A stretch of DNA of 64,000 nucleotides. Source: JBJXHN01 sp046233135. Lineage in GTDB: Bacteria > Pseudomonadota > Alphaproteobacteria > Rhodospirillales > Rhodospirillaceae. The stretch spans positions 806,001 through 870,000 of the forward strand of contig JBJXHN010000002.1 of assembly GCA_046233135.1 (NCBI GenBank), given 5' to 3'. Below are positions 8,660-16,934 of the stretch, in pieces. A model generated the notes under the pieces. It was given only the letters and a program-made list of their open reading frames with translations, had not been told where the DNA came from and did no database searches. Position 1 is the stretch's first letter. Every line of letters begins with the position of its first letter. A program made the position numbers and the translations under genes.

Positions 8660-8736
8660 GCGGGTGTAGCTCAGTTGGTTAGAGCGCTGGCCTGTCACGC
8701 CAGAGGTCGCGGGTTCAAGTCCCGTCACTCGCGCCA
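8660..8736 (+). tRNA. tRNA-Asp (anticodon GTC), copy 1
   Basis: 77 nt with encoded CCA. Acceptor arms GCGGGTG and CACTCGC pair with one G-T, the anticodon stem CTGGC/GCCAG frames CTGTCAC (anticodon GTC), and the discriminator base is G as usual for tRNA-Asp. It is identical to the copy 228 bp downstream. Confidence 0.97.
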
Positions 8737-8760
8737 TCCGAAGACAACGCAGATCGATAA

Positions 8761-8784
8761 AGGCTCCCTTAGCGGGAGCCTTTT
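8761..8784 (+). terminator. Terminator of tRNA-Asp copy 1
   Basis: AGGCTCCC / GGGAGCCT stem with loop TTAGC, followed by TTTT; 25 bp after the tRNA. Confidence 0.8.
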
Positions 8785-8844
8785 CGCGTTTCGGGCCGGG
8801 TTTCGGGCCTCGGCTTTTATTTTCCAGGTCTTCGTCGATTGGGC

Positions 8845-8873
8845 TTGCATGCCCCTGAAGAGACCGATATAAA
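8845..8873 (+). promoter_or_regulatory. Promoter of tRNA-Asp copy 2
   Basis: TTGCAT (8845-8850), 17-bp spacer nearly identical to that of copy 1, TATAAA (8868-8873), ending 14 bp before the tRNA. Confidence 0.65.
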
Positions 8874-8887
8874 CCGCGCCCTCGGAT

Positions 8888-8964
8888 GCGGGTGTAGCTC
8901 AGTTGGTTAGAGCGCTGGCCTGTCACGCCAGAGGTCGCGGGTTCAAGTCCCGTCACTCGCGCCA
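8888..8964 (+). tRNA. tRNA-Asp (anticodon GTC), copy 2
   Basis: Identical to the tRNA at 8660-8736, with its own promoter and terminator, so the whole transcription unit has been duplicated. Confidence 0.97.
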
Positions 8965-9041
8965 TCCGAAATTCAGAGCCTCGCGGCGGTCCACTTGTGC
9001 GGATGTCGCGGCGGCGGTCCTGGAACAAAGAACGGATCCGG

Positions 9042-9064
9042 AGGCTCCCCTTGTGGGAGCCTTT
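9042..9064 (+). terminator. Terminator of tRNA-Asp copy 2
   Basis: AGGCTCCC / GGGAGCCT stem with loop CTTGT and a short TT tail. The arms are the same as in the terminator at 8761, as expected from duplication. The next 237 bp, up to rpmI, hold no gene. Confidence 0.7.
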
Positions 9065-9301
9065 CGCATTTTGGTGTATGGTGCCCGATCCGGCACAGAC
9101 AGGTCTTGTGCCGACCCGGGCGACGCTGTATACAGCCCGCTTTCACCGAACCCGGGTGACGCGGCGGTGGGGACCGGTTTTCGGACTGATCCCCCGGGCA
9201 TGCCCAGTCACCCATGAAGAACATGACGGCCGTCATCCTTCCGATCCCCCGCCCAGCAGGCGGCGCCGGGAACACGACGGCCCCGAAAAAGGACGTTCAA
9301 A

Positions 9302-9499
9302 ATGCCCAAGCTGAAGACCAAGAGCGCGGTCAAGAAGCGCTTCAAGCTGACCGGGACCGGCAAGGTTAAGGCCAACGTGGCCTACAAGCGCCACTGCCTG
9401 TCCAACAAGCCGACCCAGATGAAGCGGCAGGCCCGCGGCTCGTTCATCCTGAACGATTGCGATGCCAACATCGTCAAGAAGTTCATGCCCTACGGCTGA
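9302..9499 (+). CDS. rpmI: 50S ribosomal protein L35
   Basis: 65 residues starting MPKLKTKSAVKKRFKLTGTG, very basic, with the KAYKRHCLSNK-like middle (VAYKRHCLSNKP) and the terminal VKKFMPYG typical of alphaproteobacterial L35. It precedes rplT as usual, but infC, often upstream, is absent and tRNA-Asp genes lie there instead. The 166-bp gap to rplT is filled by an intergenic repeat. Confidence 0.97.
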   Translation: MPKLKTKSAVKKRFKLTGTGKVKANVAYKRHCLSNKPTQMKRQARGSFILNDCDANIVKKFMPYG

Positions 9500-9531
9500 A
9501 CCGACCCTCGGCTGCCTCCATCGACGACTTG

Positions 9532-9643
9532 GATCAAACTACGTTAAATCGGGATCGATTTGACGCAGGTAATTTGATCTAGAATAATTGCTTGAGCATC
9601 GAGTGTACCGGAAAACCGGTTCCCACTTTTCCGTTCGGTGCTC
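9532..9643. repeat. Dyad-containing intergenic repeat, copy 1
   Basis: Two palindromic modules. The first runs from GATCAAACT to TTTGATC (9532-9579). The second runs from GAGCATCGAG to GGTGCTC (9594-9643) and contains CGGAAAACCGG and CCCACTTTTCCG. Related copies are at 15303 and 37622. This one lies between rpmI and rplT and ends 22 bp before the rplT ATG, so it must be part of the ribosomal protein mRNA or its promoter. It resembles the RIME/REP-like repeats common in Alphaproteobacteria. Confidence 0.85.
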
Positions 9644-9665
9644 GAAGGCTTGAAGGAATAAGACC

Positions 9666-10031
9666 ATGTCCCGCGCTACGAACGCGAAGACCGCTAACGC
9701 GCGTCACAAGAAGATCCTGAAGCTGGCCAAGGGCTACCGCGGCCGCAATTCCACCAACTATCGCATTGCGATCGAAAAGGTGGAAAAGGGTCTGCAGTAT
9801 GCCTACCGCGACCGCCGCAACAAGAAGCGCGACTTCCGCGCCCTGTGGATTCAGCGTATCAACGCTGCGGCCCGCTTGAACGGCCTGACCTATGCCCGCC
9901 TGATCGACGGCCTGAAGAAGGCAGAGATCGAGCTGGACCGCAAGATCCTGGCCGATCTGGCCGTGCGTGAGCCCGAAACCTTTGCCGGCCTCGTCAAGCA
10001 GGCTGAGGCGGCGCTCCAGAAGGCGGCCTGA
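9666..10031 (+). CDS. rplT: 50S ribosomal protein L20
   Basis: 121 residues starting MSRATNAKTANARHKKILKLAKGYRGRNSTNYRIA. The basic N-terminal tail and helical C-terminal globular domain (LWIQRINAAARLNGLTYARLIDGLKKAEIELDRK as a family block) are complete. L20 is needed for 50S assembly and in many bacteria represses its own operon by binding the leader; no such leader was identified here. Confidence 0.97.
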   Translation: MSRATNAKTANARHKKILKLAKGYRGRNSTNYRIAIEKVEKGLQYAYRDRRNKKRDFRALWIQRINAAARLNGLTYARLIDGLKKAEIELDRKILADLAVREPETFAGLVKQAEAALQKAA

Positions 10032-10117
10032 TCCATCCGGGCGGCAGGTTCCGATCCCCATCGTGGGAAGCGACTCGGAAACAGCCCCCACAGGATCGGA
10101 ACCGGATAGACAGGAAA

Positions 10118-10147
10118 GCGGGGGCTGCCACGGCGGCCCCCGCTTTT
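10118..10147 (+). terminator. Terminator after rplT
   Basis: GCGGGGGCTGCC / GGCGGCCCCCGC stem (one T-G pair) followed by TTTT. It lies 86 bp after rplT and separates it from pheS. Confidence 0.8.
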
Positions 10148-10293
10148 CATTGTGTCGTCCCCTTCTGATATTTCGTCTTTTGGGCGCCCGCGCGTCCGGA
10201 CGCTGGCCTTTCGGGTCGGCTCCGGGTAAACCGGGCTCCCGCGTCTTGAAGTCGAAGACCCGTTTCCACCGATCAAACCGGGAAGAGACACCC

Positions 10294-11370
10294 ATGGATA
10301 CCGTGGAGAGCTTGCGCTCCGAGCTGCTGACCGCCGTCAGCGCGGCCGAGGACCTGGACAGCCTGGAGTCCGTCCGTGTGCGCGCCCTGGGCAAGAAGGG
10401 CGCCATCACCGCCCAGATGAAGACCCTGGGCGGCCTGGGGCCGGAAGAGCGCAAGGCCGCCGGCCAGGCGCTGAACGCCCTGAAGGACAGCGTCGCCGAC
10501 GCCATCGATGCCCGCAAGGCGGTGCTGGAAGCCGGCGCCCTGGAAACCCGTCTGGCTGCCGAGCGGCTGGACGTCACCCTGCCGGCCCGCCCCGAACGCG
10601 GCGGTGCCATCCATCCGATCAGCCAGACCTGGGAAGAGGTGGTCGCTATCTTCGCCCAGATGGGCTTCGCCGTCGCCGAAGGTCCGGAGATCGAGGACGA
10701 CTTCCACAACTTCACGGCCCTGAACTTCCCGCCCGGTCACCCGGCCCGGGAGATGCACGACACCTTCTTCATGCCCGAGCGCGAGGATGGGACGCGCCAT
10801 GTGCTGCGCACCCACACTTCGCCGGTGCAGATCCGCACCATGCAAAGCCAGAAGCCGCCGATCCGCATCCTGGCCCCCGGTCGCACCTACCGCTGCGATT
10901 CGGATATGACCCATACGCCGATGTTCCATCAGTTCGAAGGCCTGGTGATCGACAGGAGCACCCACTTCGGCCACCTGAAAGGCTGTCTGCAGGAATTCGT
11001 ATCGGCCTATTTCGAGGTGCCGAACGTCCCCATGCGCTTCCGCCCCAGCTTCTTCCCCTTCACCGAACCCAGCGCGGAAGTGGATATCGGCTGTTCGCGC
11101 AAGGGCGGGGAACTGAAGATCGGCGCCGGCGGCGACTGGCTGGAAATCCTCGGCTGCGGCATGGTCCATCCGAATGTGCTGAAGGCCTGCGGCCTCGATC
11201 CCGAGGAATACCAGGGCTTTGCCTTCGGCATGGGGCTGGAGCGCCTGGCCATGCTGAAATACGGCATTCCCGACCTGCGCACCTTCTTCGACTCCGACAT
11301 CCGCTGGCTGCGCCATTACGGCTTCGCCGCCCTCGATATCCCCACCGTGCAGGGAGGCCTGTCGCGATGA
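10294..11370 (+). CDS. pheS: Phenylalanyl-tRNA synthetase alpha subunit
   Basis: 358 residues from the ATG at 10294, preceded by GGAAGAGA. The N-terminal coiled-coil tRNA-binding region (residues 1-85) is followed by the class II catalytic domain, with motif 2 FRPSFFPFTEPSAEVDI and motif 3 GFAFGMGLERLAMLKYGIPD. It forms an alpha2beta2 enzyme charging tRNA-Phe. The stop overlaps the pheT start by 4 bp (ATGA), giving coupled 1:1 translation. No pheM-like Phe-rich leader peptide was found in the 146 bp between the rplT terminator and the start. Confidence 0.97.
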   Translation: MDTVESLRSELLTAVSAAEDLDSLESVRVRALGKKGAITAQMKTLGGLGPEERKAAGQALNALKDSVADAIDARKAVLEAGALETRLAAERLDVTLPARPERGGAIHPISQTWEEVVAIFAQMGFAVAEGPEIEDDFHNFTALNFPPGHPAREMHDTFFMPEREDGTRHVLRTHTSPVQIRTMQSQKPPIRILAPGRTYRCDSDMTHTPMFHQFEGLVIDRSTHFGHLKGCLQEFVSAYFEVPNVPMRFRPSFFPFTEPSAEVDIGCSRKGGELKIGAGGDWLEILGCGMVHPNVLKACGLDPEEYQGFAFGMGLERLAMLKYGIPDLRTFFDSDIRWLRHYGFAALDIPTVQGGLSR

Positions 11371-13769
11371 AGTTCACCCTCAGCTGGCTCAAGGAGCACC
11401 TGGACACCGATGCCTCCGTCGCCGCCATCGCCGAGCGCCTGACCGCGCTGGGCCTGGAGGTGGAAGGCGTGGACGACCCCGGCGCGGCCCTGGCGCCCTT
11501 CGTGGTCGGCCATGTGATCGAGGCCGGCCCCCACCCCGACGCCGACCGCCTGAAGCTCTGCCGGGTCGACAGCGGCAAGGAGATCGTGCAGATCGTCTGC
11601 GGCGCCCCCAATGCCCGCACCGGCCTGAAGGTCGCCCTGGCCCTGCCCGGGACGGTGATCCCGATCACCGGAGAAAAGCTGAAGAAGGGCAAGATCCGGG
11701 GCATGGAAAGCCTGGGCATGATGTGCTCGGCCCGCGAACTGAAGCTGGGCCTGGACCACGACGGCATCATCGAACTGCCCGAGGACGCCCCCACCGGCGC
11801 TCCGCTGCTGTCGGTGATGCCCGTCGATCCGATGATCGAAATCGCCATCACCCCCAACCGGCCCGATGCCCTGGGTGTGCGCGGCATCGCCCGCGATCTG
11901 GCGGCCAGCGGCCTGGGCACCCTGAAGCCCGACCCGGTGGAAGCGGTGCCCGGCACCTTCGACAGCCCGATCAGTGTGGAGATCGCCGCCGACACCCTGG
12001 ACAGCGGCGCCTGCCCGATGTTCGTGGGGCGCACCATTCGCGGCATCACCAATCGGGAAAGCCCCGACTGGCTGAAGCAGCGGCTGGAAGCGGTGGGTCT
12101 GCGGCCGATCAGCGCGGTGGTCGACATCACCAATCTGGTGTCGCTGGACCGCTGCCGTCCGCTGCATGCCTTCGATGCGGACAAGCTGACCGGCACCACC
12201 ATCCGCCCGCGCTTCGCCAAGCCCGGCGAGACCATCACCGCCCTGGACGACCAGGACTACACCCTGGACGACACCATGGTGGCAATCTGTGACGATGCCG
12301 GCCCCCAGGGCATCGGCGGCGTCATGGGCGGCCTGGACACCGGCTGTTCCGAGGGCACGACCACCGTGTTCCTGGAAAGCGCCCTTTTCGACCCCGCCCG
12401 CATTGCCGCCACCGGCCGGGCGCTGGGCATCGACTCGGATGCCCGCTATCGCCTGGAACGGGGCGTCGACCCGGAAAGCGCGATCCTGGGCGCGGAAATG
12501 GCCACGCGGTTGATCCTCGACCTGTGCGGCGGCGAGGCCAGCCATCTGGTGGTGGCCGGTGCACCGCCGGCATGGCAGACCACCATCCCCCTGCGGCCGG
12601 ACCGGGTGTCCCGTCTCGGCGGGGTGGAGCTGGATGCTGCGGCGGTCAGGGGCTACCTGGAAGCGCTGGGCTGCACTGTCGCGGAGGGGGCCGAAGGCGT
12701 GCTGATGGTCGCGCCGCCGAGCTGGCGGGTGGACGTGCGCGAAGAGCATGACCTGATCGAGGAAGCGATCCGTCTGCACGGCTTCGATAATGTGCCGGCC
12801 GTGCCGCTGCCCCGCGACCCCATGCCGGCTGCCGTGCTGACCGCGCCGCAGAAGCGCATGATCGCGGTAAAGCGGACCCTGGCCACCCGGGGCATGATGG
12901 AATCGGTGACCTGGTCGTTCATGCCCCGCGCCTGGGCCGAACGGTTCGGCGGCGGGCAGGACGCGATGGTCCTGGCCAATCCGATCAGCAGTGATCTGGA
13001 CGCCATGCGGCCGTCGATCCTGCCCAACCTGATCGCCGCTGCCGGCCGCAATGCCGCGCGCGGCTTCGGGGACGTGGCCCTGTTCGAAGTCGGCCCCCGC
13101 TTCCACGGCGGTGAGCCCGGCGAGCAGGCCCTGGTGGCGACCGGTATTCGCGCCGGAGTGGCCCGCGACCGCCACTGGTCCGGCCCCGCCCGGCCGGTGG
13201 ACGTGTTCGACGCCAAGGCCGACTTGATGGCCGTGCTGGAGGCTGCCGGTGCTCCGGCGGGCAACGTGCAGATCAGCCCCGACGCCCCGGACTGGTACCA
13301 CCCGGGCCGGTCCGGCCAGGTGCGCCTGGGGCCGAAGGTGCTGGGCGCGTTCGGGGAAATCCACCCCACCGCCCTGGGATTGATCGACGTGAAGGGGCCG
13401 GTGGTCGGCTTTGAAATCGATCTGGACAGCCTGCCCCTGCCCAAGGCGAAGGGCGGCAAGGCCCGGCCGAAGCTGGACCTGTCGGCCTTCCAGCCGGTGG
13501 GCCGGGATTTCGCTTTCGTCCTGGACAGCGACGTTCCCGCCGAACAGGTGGTGCGCGCGGCCCGGGGGGCGGACAAGGCGCTGATCACCGACGTTCAGGT
13601 GTTCGACGTCTACCAGGGCGACCACATGGAGCCGGGCAAGAAGTCTCTGGCCCTGGCGGTGGTGTTGCAGCCCGTGGAAAAGACCCTGACCGACGCCGAA
13701 ATCGAGGCCGTCGCCCAAAAGGTGGTGGACGCTGTCGGCAAGGCCACCGGCGGGGTGCTGCGCGGGTAA
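11367..13769 (+). CDS. pheT: Phenylalanyl-tRNA synthetase beta subunit
   Basis: 800 residues, normal for the bacterial beta subunit. The order is an N-terminal EMAP-like tRNA-binding fold (residues 40-150, with VCGAPNARTGLKVALALPG), B3/B4 editing region, B5 helix-turn-helix domains, a non-catalytic synthetase-like domain, and a C-terminal anticodon-binding FDX-ACB domain (PVGRDFAFVLDSDVPAEQ onward). It is transcribed with pheS and ended by a perfect-stem terminator. Confidence 0.97.
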   Translation: MKFTLSWLKEHLDTDASVAAIAERLTALGLEVEGVDDPGAALAPFVVGHVIEAGPHPDADRLKLCRVDSGKEIVQIVCGAPNARTGLKVALALPGTVIPITGEKLKKGKIRGMESLGMMCSARELKLGLDHDGIIELPEDAPTGAPLLSVMPVDPMIEIAITPNRPDALGVRGIARDLAASGLGTLKPDPVEAVPGTFDSPISVEIAADTLDSGACPMFVGRTIRGITNRESPDWLKQRLEAVGLRPISAVVDITNLVSLDRCRPLHAFDADKLTGTTIRPRFAKPGETITALDDQDYTLDDTMVAICDDAGPQGIGGVMGGLDTGCSEGTTTVFLESALFDPARIAATGRALGIDSDARYRLERGVDPESAILGAEMATRLILDLCGGEASHLVVAGAPPAWQTTIPLRPDRVSRLGGVELDAAAVRGYLEALGCTVAEGAEGVLMVAPPSWRVDVREEHDLIEEAIRLHGFDNVPAVPLPRDPMPAAVLTAPQKRMIAVKRTLATRGMMESVTWSFMPRAWAERFGGGQDAMVLANPISSDLDAMRPSILPNLIAAAGRNAARGFGDVALFEVGPRFHGGEPGEQALVATGIRAGVARDRHWSGPARPVDVFDAKADLMAVLEAAGAPAGNVQISPDAPDWYHPGRSGQVRLGPKVLGAFGEIHPTALGLIDVKGPVVGFEIDLDSLPLPKAKGGKARPKLDLSAFQPVGRDFAFVLDSDVPAEQVVRAARGADKALITDVQVFDVYQGDHMEPGKKSLALAVVLQPVEKTLTDAEIEAVAQKVVDAVGKATGGVLRG

Positions 13770-13799
13770 TCGTTCCGCGCCCGGGAGAGCAAATGCGAA

Positions 13800-13833
13800 A
13801 CGGGGAGCCCCGCCGGCCGGCGGGGCTCCCCGT
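13800..13833 (+). terminator. Terminator between convergent pheT and yjdM-like gene
   Basis: A perfect palindrome with arms ACGGGGAGCCCCGCC and GGCGGGGCTCCCCGT around GGCC. It is followed by TCTGTTTT on the plus strand and preceded by GAAA, so it may end transcription from both sides. Confidence 0.82.
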
Positions 13834-13854
13834 TCTGTTTTCGGGATGCGGTGT

Positions 13855-14205
13855 TTATTCGCTGATTTTCTTCACGAATTCCGACTTCAGCCCCATCGCG
13901 CCGATGCCGGGGATCTTGCAGTCGATATCGTGGTCGCCGCCGACGAGGCGGATGTTCTTGACCTTCGTGCCGACCTTGACGACCGATGACGAGCCCTTGA
14001 CCTTGAGGTCCTTGATGACCGTGACCGTGTCGCCGTCCTGAAGCTCGGTGCCGTTGGCATCGCGGATCACCGGCAGGCCGCCGTCCTCGCCCCCGTCACC
14101 GCCCGTAGCGGACCAAGTATGGCCGCATTCCGGGCAGTTGAGCAGGTCGCCGTCCTCCCAGGTATAGGACGACTCGCATTTCGGGCAGGGAGGAAGCGCG
14201 CTCAT
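13855..14205 (-). CDS. yjdM: YjdM (PhnA-type) zinc-ribbon protein
   Basis: 116 residues. An N-terminal zinc ribbon has cysteines 7, 10, 24 and 27 (CPKC and CPEC). The C-terminal SH3-like domain contains DGDTVTVIKDLKVKGSS and a terminal GLKSEFVKK. This matches the small family historically called PhnA or alkylphosphonate uptake protein. It is distinct from phosphonoacetate hydrolase, and its real biochemical role is not settled. It is convergent with pheT across a shared terminator. Confidence 0.9.
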   Translation of the reverse strand: MSALPPCPKCESSYTWEDGDLLNCPECGHTWSATGGDGGEDGGLPVIRDANGTELQDGDTVTVIKDLKVKGSSSVVKVGTKVKNIRLVGGDHDIDCKIPGIGAMGLKSEFVKKISE

Positions 14206-14246
14206 ATCGGATGTTTACCTTTGTCGGTGATGGGATGCGCCGGAAG

Positions 14247-15179
14247 CTACCACACGGCGGCCAGAGCGGACACGGTGACCACGGCGATGATGGTGGAAAA
14301 CAGCACGCCGGTGGAGGCCCGGGCCACTCGCACGCCGTACTTGCTGGCGAACACATAGGCGTTGCCGGCGATGGGCAGGGCGGCGATCAGGATCGCCGTA
14401 TGCGCCCACAGCTGGGGACCGTCATAGATCAGCAGCATCACCAGGGCCATCAGCAACGGATGCAGCCCCAGCTTGACCAGCGCCATGAACAGGGACTCGC
14501 CCAGTCCCTCGGCCAGGGGCCGGCCGTAGAGGGTGATGCCCAGCGCGAACAGGGCGCAGGGACCGGCCGCCCCGCCCAGCAGGGCAAGGAAGTTGTCGGC
14601 GATGCGGGGCAGGGGCAGGCCCGCCACCGACCAGACCACGCCGGCGAAAATGGCGATCAGGAAGGGGTTCAGCATCAGCCCCCGGGCGGTGCTCCACACC
14701 CGATGCAGCAGGCTGCTGTCCAGCTTGGCCCGCCCCAGTTCCAGGAAAACCAGCGCGACGGGGATCATCACCAGCACGTCGATGGTCAGGGCCAGCATCA
14801 TCGGCAGCATGGTTTCTTCGCCCAGCAGGCCGGAGATCAGCGGCAACCCCATGAAGCCCAGATTGCCGACCACGGCGCAGATGGCGTGGATCCCCTGCGC
14901 CTGAAGATCGGCCCCGAACAGCAGGCGGGCCAGCGGCACCGCCAGGGCCACCGCCGCCAGCCCGGCCAGGGTATAGAGCACGACGAACTGAAGGTCGAAG
15001 GCGGCCGCCAGATCCCGTGTCGCCGCTGAGCGGAACAGCAGGGCGGGCAGGGCGAAGGAGAAGACGAACCCGGTCAGCGCCCCGCCGGACTCCGGCCCCA
15101 GCACGGAAAAACGGCGCGCCAGCCAGCCGCAGCCGACCAGTGCGAAGAACGGCAGGGTGATGCTGAGAACGGTGAGCAC
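14247..15179 (-). CDS. AEC (auxin efflux carrier) family transporter
   Basis: 310 residues from the GTG at 15179. An in-frame ATG at 15257 would add 26 polar residues; the later start gives the usual LTVLSITLPFFALVGCGWLA beginning. About ten hydrophobic segments are visible, in two halves, with the conserved NLGFMGLPLI motif in the first half and a matching NAYVFASKYG in the last. AEC carriers export or import carboxylates and related anions; the substrate is not predictable. It lies 41 bp upstream of the YjdM-like gene on the same strand. Confidence 0.88.
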   Translation of the reverse strand: MLTVLSITLPFFALVGCGWLARRFSVLGPESGGALTGFVFSFALPALLFRSAATRDLAAAFDLQFVVLYTLAGLAAVALAVPLARLLFGADLQAQGIHAICAVVGNLGFMGLPLISGLLGEETMLPMMLALTIDVLVMIPVALVFLELGRAKLDSSLLHRVWSTARGLMLNPFLIAIFAGVVWSVAGLPLPRIADNFLALLGGAAGPCALFALGITLYGRPLAEGLGESLFMALVKLGLHPLLMALVMLLIYDGPQLWAHTAILIAALPIAGNAYVFASKYGVRVARASTGVLFSTIIAVVTVSALAAVW

Positions 15180-15302
15180 GAAGGGAAAAGCCTTGTGACG
15201 GAGAAGAGGGGCGGAGGGGTGTCCGTTCAGAAGTGGGGCGCCGGGACGGGCTCTCACAGGGGCTGGGCGTTGCGCAAGGCGCTGCGCTACACTGCGCGTC
15301 TA

Positions 15303-15416
15303 GATCAAACTGCCTTAAAATCAGCATCGATTTATGGCAGGCAATTTGATCTAGAATCATATAGTTGAGCATCGAGTGGACCGGAAAACCGGTTCCCACT
15401 TTTCCGCTCGATGCTC
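15303..15416. repeat. Dyad-containing intergenic repeat, copy 2
   Basis: Best preserved of three copies. The first palindrome runs from GATCAAACTGCC to GGCAGGCAATTTGATC, followed by CTAGAATCATA. The second runs from GAGCATCGAG to CTCGATGCTC and carries ACCGGAAAACCGG and CACTTTTCCG. It sits between the AEC gene and the plus-strand FAH gene, ending 27 bp before the latter's ATG. Confidence 0.88.
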
Positions 15417-15443
15417 TAGTATATCAGAAAAAGGCCAACCCCC

Positions 15444-16175
15444 ATGACTCTCGCCTCCGTCAGCCATCCGGCCGCCGTCCTTGACGGCCCCGCCTTTGCC
15501 GTTCCCGTCGCGCCCCTGCCGGTGCTGCCGGTGGCGGGCAGCGACCAGCTGTTCCCCGTCCACCGCATCTATTGCGTCGGCCGCAACTACGCCGCCCATG
15601 CCGTCGAAATGGGGCACGACCCGGACAAGGAGCCGCCGTTCTTCTTCCAGAAGAACCCGGATACGCTGGTTCCGGACGGGGGCGTGATGCCCTATCCCGG
15701 CCAGTCCGACGACGTCCATCACGAACTGGAACTGGTGGTGGCCCTGGCCAGGGGCGGGGCGGACATCCCTGTGGAAAGCGCCCTGGAGCACGTGTTCGGC
15801 TATGCGGTCGGCCTCGACATGACCCGCCGGGATCTCCAGGGGGAGGCCAAGAAGGCGGGACGCCCCTGGGAAGTGGGCAAGGCGTTCGACCACAGCGCCC
15901 CCTGTGGCCCTATCATTCCCGCCGCCACCCTCGGCCATCCCGACGCTGGCGCGGTGCGGCTGATGGTCAATGGCACCCTGCGCCAGGAAGGGGATCTGAA
16001 TCAGTTGATCTGGAAGGTGCCGGAGGTGATCGCCCACCTGTCGCGCCTGTTCACTCTGGCCCCCGGCGACCTGATCTACACCGGCACGCCGTCGGGCGTC
16101 GCCGCCGTGCAGCGCGGGGACAGGCTGGAAGGCACCATCGAGGGCATCGGCAGCCTGACGATCACCATCGGCTGA
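15444..16175 (+). CDS. Fumarylacetoacetate hydrolase family protein
   Basis: 243 residues covering the full FAH catalytic fold. Visible motifs are YCVGRNYAAHAVEMG, PFFFQKNPDTLVP, the metal-binding HHELELVVAL glutamates, GLDMTRRDLQ (third acidic ligand), GPCGPI-like PCGPIIPA, and the terminal LIYTGTPSGVAAVQRGD. It is closest to the fumarylpyruvate hydrolase / acylpyruvase branch, which cleaves 3-acylpyruvates in aromatic degradation or acts as oxaloacetate decarboxylase. The exact substrate is not determinable. It is a single gene, convergent with the ABC permeases. Confidence 0.9.
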   Translation: MTLASVSHPAAVLDGPAFAVPVAPLPVLPVAGSDQLFPVHRIYCVGRNYAAHAVEMGHDPDKEPPFFFQKNPDTLVPDGGVMPYPGQSDDVHHELELVVALARGGADIPVESALEHVFGYAVGLDMTRRDLQGEAKKAGRPWEVGKAFDHSAPCGPIIPAATLGHPDAGAVRLMVNGTLRQEGDLNQLIWKVPEVIAHLSRLFTLAPGDLIYTGTPSGVAAVQRGDRLEGTIEGIGSLTITIG

Positions 16176-16190
16176 GAGGAGGGACGGGCT

Positions 16191-16916
16191 TTAGTCCGCC
16201 GCCGCCGCGCCGGCCGGAGCGGCGGGACCCGGGGGTGGGGCGAGGTGGCGGGACAGCCGCCCCTCCACCCACCGCAGGACGCGGGTCAGGATGAAAATCA
16301 GGATCAGGTAGAGGATTCCGGCGGTGACAAAGGCCTCCACCGGCGTGTAGTAGCGGGCATACAGGGTGCGGGCCACGCCGGTGATATCCATCAGGGTGAT
16401 GGTGGAGGCCAGCGCGCTGCTTTTGACGATCAGGATGATCTCGTTGCCATAGGCCGGCAGGCCGATCTGGAAAGCCCGGGGCAGCAGGATCCGCCGGACC
16501 AGGGTCCATCCGCGCATGCCGTAGGCCCGGGCCGCTTCCATCTCGCCCCGGGGAATGGTCTGGATGGCGCCGCGCAGGATCTCCGCCGAGTAGGCGCCGG
16601 TGTTCAGGGACAGGGCGATGATGGCGCACCAGAAGGGCTCTTTCAGCACCACCCAGAAGATGCTGTGCCGCACGGCGTCGAACTGGGACAGGCCGTAATA
16701 GACCAGGGCGATCTGGATCAGCACCGGGGTGCCGCGAAAGAAGAAGATGTAGCCATAGGGCACCGCCTTGACCCAGGGCGAGGCATGGATCCGCAACAGG
16801 GCCATGGGGACGGCGATGAAAAAGCCGATGGTCACGGCCAGGGCCACCAGCTGGACGGTCAGCACCGCGCCGCTCAGCAGCTTGGGCAGGAACGAGGCCA
16901 TCAGGGCGAAATCCAT
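16191..16916 (-). CDS. Polar amino acid ABC transporter permease (HisM-like)
   Basis: 241 residues with about five membrane segments and the inner-membrane permease loop EAARAYGMRGWTLVRRILLPRAF, which contacts the ATPase. GTPVLIQIALVYYGL is the typical HisM/HisQ block. The C-terminus is an Ala/Pro tail (APPPGPAAPAGAAAAD). It lies 18 bp after the second permease gene. No ATPase or binding protein is adjacent; the best candidates are at 27666-29302. Confidence 0.92.
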   Translation of the reverse strand: MDFALMASFLPKLLSGAVLTVQLVALAVTIGFFIAVPMALLRIHASPWVKAVPYGYIFFFRGTPVLIQIALVYYGLSQFDAVRHSIFWVVLKEPFWCAIIALSLNTGAYSAEILRGAIQTIPRGEMEAARAYGMRGWTLVRRILLPRAFQIGLPAYGNEIILIVKSSALASTITLMDITGVARTLYARYYTPVEAFVTAGILYLILIFILTRVLRWVEGRLSRHLAPPPGPAAPAGAAAAD

Positions 16917-16934
16917 GTCCCGGGGTCTCTCCTG

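Noticed and set aside
8594..9028. Minus-strand frame of 144 codons with an internal repeat MARVTGLEPATSGVTGQR
   Set aside because: It is the antisense of the two tRNA-Asp genes, a frequent false protein in databases. The repeat comes from the tRNA duplication.
10148..10293. pheM-like leader peptide or T-box before pheS
   Set aside because: No short Phe-rich frame and no T-box motif could be seen in this stretch.
11316..13718. Minus-strand frame of 800 codons opposite pheT
   Set aside because: Low-complexity Gly/His/Gln composition typical of antisense frames in G+C-rich genes; pheT is complete on the other strand.
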